Below, piece after piece: positions 8,076-10,168 of a stretch of DNA of 10,168 bases. The DNA is taken from contig JAZNLY010000121.1 in NCBI GenBank assembly GCA_045579305.1, forward strand, positions 1 through 10,168, in the 5' to 3' direction. The notes under the pieces are model-generated. The model searched no databases, was not told where the DNA came from, and was given only the letters and a program-made list of their open reading frames with translations. Made by a program: the position numbers and the translations under genes. The stretch comes from Fimenecus sp045579305. Lineage in GTDB: Bacteria > Bacillota > Clostridia > Oscillospirales > Acutalibacteraceae. Within the stretch, counting starts at the first letter, position 1. Every line of letters starts with the position of its first letter.

Positions 8076-8666
8076 ATGATTTTAGGTCACGATAAAAATG
8101 AAAACTACTCAAACGGATTGTCCGTGTTGGCAATTATAGCATCGCCAAGAAAAACAGGATATACCGCAAAACTTCTTGGAAGCCTTTTGCGTGAGTTTCC
8201 TAAGGGTACTGAATTTGAAATAGTAAATGTTTTCGAACTCAATCCCACACCTTGTAACGCCTGTGGCTATTGCAAAACAGGTAACGGATGCTCAAAAAAA
8301 GATTTGGAAGATTTTCTAAAAAAATTTGAAACAGCAGATGTAATAGTTTTTGCAACACCAATTTACTTTATGGGTGTACCTGCTCCGTTCAAAGCATTGA
8401 TTGACCGTTTTCAGCGTTATTATGAGGCTCGTTTTCGTCGTAATATGAATAAACCAATCGAAAAGAATCGTAAAGCTGTGCTTATTGTTACAAGCGGAAG
8501 TGACGGAGAAATAGGCTTTGAGGTTATAAAACATCAGCTTTTACAGGCAGCTACGGTGCTTAATATTGATATGTGTGGTGCGATGCTTGCTCGCAATACG
8601 GATAAGTGTGGAGTCGACCAGAATGATGTTGACAAAGCACGTGCATTATATTGGAAGGTGAGATAA
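8076..8666 (+). CDS. Flavodoxin-fold iron-sulfur flavoprotein (NADPH-dependent FMN reductase family)
   Basis: This is a 196-residue protein of the flavodoxin-like fold. Residues 16-34 hold the FMN phosphate-binding loop with SPRKTGYT (23-30). A compact cysteine motif follows: C60-x2-C63-x2-C66-x5-C72, which in archaeal and clostridial Isf proteins binds a [4Fe-4S] cluster. The TPIYFMGVPAPFKALIDRF segment (94-112) is the second flavin-contact region typical of this family. The role is electron transfer or quinone/FMN reduction in the cytoplasm; the partner is unknown. Isf proteins take electrons from ferredoxin in some anaerobes. The start is ATG 8076, using AGAGGA at 8061-8066 inside the end of the upstream gene. 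The stop lies 2 bases before the thioredoxin ATG. A tighter functional assignment is not supported by the sequence. Confidence 0.85.
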   Translation: MILGHDKNENYSNGLSVLAIIASPRKTGYTAKLLGSLLREFPKGTEFEIVNVFELNPTPCNACGYCKTGNGCSKKDLEDFLKKFETADVIVFATPIYFMGVPAPFKALIDRFQRYYEARFRRNMNKPIEKNRKAVLIVTSGSDGEIGFEVIKHQLLQAATVLNIDMCGAMLARNTDKCGVDQNDVDKARALYWKVR

Positions 8667-8668
8667 TT

Positions 8669-8980
8669 ATGTCAGTTATAAAAGTTGATTTGAACAATTT
8701 TGCAGAAGAAGTTTTGAAATCAGAAAAACCTGTACTTCTTGATATGTATGCTGATTGGTGCGGACCTTGTATGATGATGGCACCTGAAATTGAGGCATAC
8801 GCAGAAGAAACAAGTGAAGTAAAAGTATGTAAGCTCAACGTTGATGATGCGACAGAACTTGCATTAACTTATGGAGTAATGAGTATTCCGACAGTTCTTC
8901 TGATTGAAAACGGACAGGAAGTAAAACGATTTGTCGGTGCAAAAGAAAAACACCAGATAGCAGAATTTGTGGGCAAATAA
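8669..8980 (+). CDS. trxA: Thioredoxin
   Basis: This small cytoplasmic disulfide reductase, normally recharged by thioredoxin reductase, has 103 residues, the standard length. The active site is WCGPC (30-34) preceded by LLDMYAD. The cis-proline loop is SIPT (P74), and the C-terminal region includes IENGQEVKRFVGA. An extra cysteine is at C54. The start ATG 8669 was chosen over an upstream in-frame ATG at 8651 because AAGGTGAG at 8655-8662 lies 6 bases before it and the upstream start would overlap the previous gene. It is the last gene of the acyl-ligase operon, and a strong terminator follows the stop by 2 bases. No thioredoxin reductase gene is in the window. A dedicated role with the neighbouring flavoprotein is possible but inferred only from position. 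Confidence 0.95.
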   Translation: MSVIKVDLNNFAEEVLKSEKPVLLDMYADWCGPCMMMAPEIEAYAEETSEVKVCKLNVDDATELALTYGVMSIPTVLLIENGQEVKRFVGAKEKHQIAEFVGK

Positions 8981-8982
8981 TA

Positions 8983-9012
8983 AAAAGGACTGATTTTTTA
9001 ATCAGTCCTTTT
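8983..9012. terminator. Bidirectional rho-independent terminator
   Basis: A perfect 13-base-pair stem (8983-8995 with 9000-9012, core AAGGACTGATT) closes a TTTT loop. On the + strand it runs into the T-rich stretch TTTTATTTTTATT after the thioredoxin gene. On the minus strand it is followed by TTTTTATTATT after the flavin reductase gene. It therefore serves both convergent units. Confidence 0.93.
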
Positions 9013-9016
9013 ATTT

Positions 9017-9517
9017 TTATTCTTCAATAAGCACTTTAACAAATTCTCCTATATAGACTCTGTGAAAATCATTATTTGCATAATTGCCCATAATTGTTTC
9101 GTCTATAAATCCATCAGGGTTCATATCCTGAAAGGCAAGTTTTTTAAGAACAATATTTACTTTTGCCTGCTCATATCCTACTGCATTCTTAAGGTCAATT
9201 GGTGTGAACCCTGTCTGTGCCATTTTGTCAATATCTCGACCGGATTTGCTACCGCAGATGCCGAGCTCTTTTTTGTATTCACCACCAAAGAATGAAAGTG
9301 AAAAATAATCATTCTTTTCCATAAATTCATAAGTGTATCTTTGTGGTCTTACAAAAACGAAACACACATCCTTGTTCCAGAGCTCACCGATTCCACCCCA
9401 GCTGACGGTCATTGTGTTGAACTCATTTTTTGTACCGGCTGTAAGTAGTGCCCAGTCCTTGCTAATCATTTTCACAAAATTATCCTTTAATTCTTTGATG
9501 TTTATTTCTTTGCTCAT
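9017..9517 (-). CDS. Flavin reductase-like domain protein (DIM6/NTAB family)
   Basis: This is a 166-residue protein of the FMN-binding split-barrel flavin reductase family, whose members bind FMN and reduce flavins or carry electrons with NAD(P)H. Recognisable parts are FNTMTVSWGGIGELW (33-47), the strand VCFVFVRPQRYTYEFM (51-66), the FSLSFF strand, and SGRDIDKMAQTGFTP, which fit single-domain anaerobe members of this family. An upstream in-frame ATG at 9526 directly abuts AAGGA, so the ATG at 9517, 9 bases from that site, is preferred. The gene stands alone, with its own promoter at 9549-9577, and shares the hairpin at 8983-9012 with the convergent operon. Its closeness to the Fe-S flavoprotein and thioredoxin genes hints at a redox theme, but the opposite orientation means separate control. 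The substrate is unknown. Confidence 0.85.
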   Translation of the reverse strand: MSKEINIKELKDNFVKMISKDWALLTAGTKNEFNTMTVSWGGIGELWNKDVCFVFVRPQRYTYEFMEKNDYFSLSFFGGEYKKELGICGSKSGRDIDKMAQTGFTPIDLKNAVGYEQAKVNIVLKKLAFQDMNPDGFIDETIMGNYANNDFHRVYIGEFVKVLIEE

Positions 9518-9526
9518 ACTAACCAT

Positions 9527-9531
9527 TCCTT
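9527..9531 (-). promoter_or_regulatory. Ribosome binding site of the flavin reductase gene
   Basis: AAGGA on the minus strand lies 9 bases before ATG 9517 and 0 bases before ATG 9526, so it decides for the downstream start. Confidence 0.6.
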
Positions 9532-9548
9532 AATAATTTATTACAATA

Positions 9549-9577
9549 ATTATATACACTTAATCTTGAAATTACAA
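9549..9577 (-). promoter_or_regulatory. Sigma-A-type promoter of the flavin reductase gene
   Basis: On the minus strand, TTGTAA (9577-9572, four of six matches) is followed after exactly 17 bases by a perfect TATAAT (9554-9549). The predicted transcript starts near 9542, about 25 bases before the start codon. Confidence 0.7.
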
Positions 9578-9603
9578 CCGGAATATAGGTGTAATAATCA
9601 AAC

Positions 9604-9682
9604 TTGTGGAAAATGTTGAAAAACTTTGTAGAAACTCACAAAAATACGACAAAAAATTTGTGTAGTTATTTTTATTCTACAT
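9604..9682. repeat. Cluster of TGTNGAAA words and small inverted repeats, candidate operator region
   Basis: Three related words occur in direct order: TGTGGAAAA (9605-9613), TGTTGAAAA (9614-9622) and TGTAGAAAC (9627-9635). Then come the inverted repeat ACAAA-AAA-TTTGT (9649-9661) and TGTAG-N11-CTACA (9661-9681). TTCTACA at 9675-9681 is the exact reverse complement of TGTAGAA at 9627-9633. The block lies between the divergent flavin reductase promoter and the xre gene, just upstream of a TTGAAA box at 9689. TGTGGAAAA is one base from the DnaA box TGTGGATAA. Binding by the XRE protein or DnaA is inference, and AT-rich DNA gives such matches easily. Confidence 0.35.
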
Positions 9683-9688
9683 CTTTTC

Positions 9689-9741
9689 TTGAAAATAGTT
9701 TTATGATAATATATTTAAGCTATTTGAAGCCGTTTTATAAT
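9689..9741 (+). promoter_or_regulatory. Candidate promoter region of the xre-nth pair
   Basis: Two weak options exist. TTGAAA (9689-9694) is followed after 15 bases by TATATT (9710-9715), which is a short spacer. Alternatively a perfect TATAAT (9736-9741) has no good -35 box at the right distance (TTTAAG at 16 bases). The ribosome binding site AAGGA is at 9754-9758. A promoter must lie in this stretch, but the exact boxes are uncertain. Confidence 0.4.
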
Positions 9742-9767
9742 GCGGTTGTTTAGAAGGATGTATAATA

Positions 9768-9992
9768 ATGGAATTTTGTGATAGACTTAAATATCTAAGA
9801 TGTGCGAAAATCCCCACGATTACTCAGAAGGACCTTGCAAATGCTTTGGGAGTTACCCAGAGAAAGATTTCTTTTATGGAAACCGGTACAACAGAGCCTT
9901 CTCTGAAAGATATCAGAGCCCTTTGTAAGTATTTTAATGTTTCTGCAGATTATCTTCTTGGTTTGCCTAAGAATATGAATTATCCGGAGTAA
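9768..9992 (+). CDS. XRE-family helix-turn-helix transcriptional regulator
   Basis: This 74-residue protein is almost entirely one Cro/C1-type DNA-binding domain. The helix-turn-helix is at about 19-38: TITQKDLANALGVTQRKISF, with the usual scaffold and recognition helices, followed by METGTTEPSLKDIRALCKYFNVSADYLLGLP. The DYLLG ending is typical of small stand-alone repressors in Firmicutes. There is no extra sensory or dimerisation domain beyond the helical bundle. AAGGA at 9754-9758 lies 9 bases before the ATG. The stop codon is 3 bases before the nth start, so the two are very likely cotranscribed. It may control itself through the repeats upstream, as small XRE proteins often do, or act elsewhere; the sequence does not decide. 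No toxin, phage or plasmid partner is visible. Confidence 0.93.
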   Translation: MEFCDRLKYLRCAKIPTITQKDLANALGVTQRKISFMETGTTEPSLKDIRALCKYFNVSADYLLGLPKNMNYPE

Positions 9993-9995
9993 TTT

Positions 9996-10168
9996 ATGAC
10001 AAAAAAAGAACGAGCAAAACTTCTCGTAGATGACTTAAAAAAAGAGTATCCCGATGCGAGTTGTTCACTTACAGCAGATAGCCCATTTGAATTACTTGTT
10101 GCAACAAGACTTTCTGCACAATGCACGGATGCAAGGGTTAATCTTGTGACGCCTGCACTTTTTGCAAA
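9996..10168 (+). CDS. nth: Endonuclease III (base-excision repair), 3'-truncated by window edge
   Basis: Endonuclease III is a DNA glycosylase and AP lyase that removes oxidised pyrimidines. Only the first 57 codons are in the window. The visible part includes the very conserved segment FELLVATRLSAQCTDARVN (about 31-49) followed by VTPALFA, matching the N-terminal helices of Nth, where LSAQTTDxxVN is the family signature. The catalytic helix-hairpin-helix lysine, the aspartate and the Fe-S cysteines lie beyond the window. The ATG at 9996 has GGAG at 9986-9989 inside the end of the xre gene, 6 bases upstream, which suggests translational coupling. In Bacillus nth follows dnaD; here a small XRE regulator takes that place. 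The identification is firm despite truncation. Confidence 0.93.
   Translation, partial: MTKKERAKLLVDDLKKEYPDASCSLTADSPFELLVATRLSAQCTDARVNLVTPALFA

Noticed and set aside
7471..8133. A 220-codon open frame on the minus strand opposite the end of the acyl-CoA ligase gene
   Set aside because: It lies antisense to a gene with complete family motifs, its translation is rich in Phe, Ile and Asn with no recognisable motif, and it has no clear promoter or ribosome binding site. It is a by-product of AT-rich coding on the other strand.
9729..9746. Small CCG...CGG hairpin before the xre gene
   Set aside because: Only about three contiguous base pairs with a ten-base loop; not a plausible riboswitch or terminator.
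9518..9767. A small RNA, riboswitch or toxin-antitoxin partner in the intergenic region
   Set aside because: No stable GC-containing stem, no conserved leader motif that I recognise and no small open frame with a ribosome binding site were found.

Overview
The window reads as ordinary chromosomal backbone of a low-GC Gram-positive anaerobe. The likely lineage is Clostridia, perhaps Oscillospirales/Ruminococcaceae. The evidence is AT-rich DNA, strong Shine-Dalgarno sites with some GTG/TTG starts, sigma-A-type promoters, an RNase M5 gene (a Firmicutes enzyme), a Firmicutes-type comEC-holA neighbourhood, and a Clostridia-style cysteine-rich insert in AlaRS. The lineage below class level is inference. 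I see no tRNA, rRNA, CRISPR array, insertion sequence, phage gene or attachment site.

Region 1 (1-6213, + strand) is a tightly packed five-gene run: alaS (5' end cut off by the window), a HIT-family nucleotide hydrolase, comEC (DNA-uptake channel), holA (DNA polymerase III delta) and an RNase M5-like TOPRIM gene. Gaps are 5-16 bases, and the last ribosome binding site lies across the holA stop codon. No internal promoter or terminator is evident, so the run probably forms one transcription unit for translation, replication and RNA maturation. The ComEC C-terminal metallo-beta-lactamase-like domain appears to lack its metal-binding motif.

Region 2 (6214-9012, + strand) has its own extended -10 promoter. 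It holds a long-chain acyl-CoA ligase-like AMP-binding enzyme, a flavodoxin-fold iron-sulfur flavoprotein and a thioredoxin, and it ends at a strong hairpin terminator. The same hairpin serves a convergent flavin reductase-like gene on the minus strand (9017-9517), which has its own promoter.

Region 3 (9518-10168) is a 250-base divergent intergenic region with short TGTNGAAA words and small inverted repeats. After it come a 74-residue XRE-type repressor and, 3 bases downstream, the start of nth (endonuclease III), which runs off the window.

No wholly new system is visible. The points most worth a second look are the degenerate ComEC domain, the acyl-ligase/flavoprotein/thioredoxin operon, and the xre-nth pair with its repeat-bearing upstream region.
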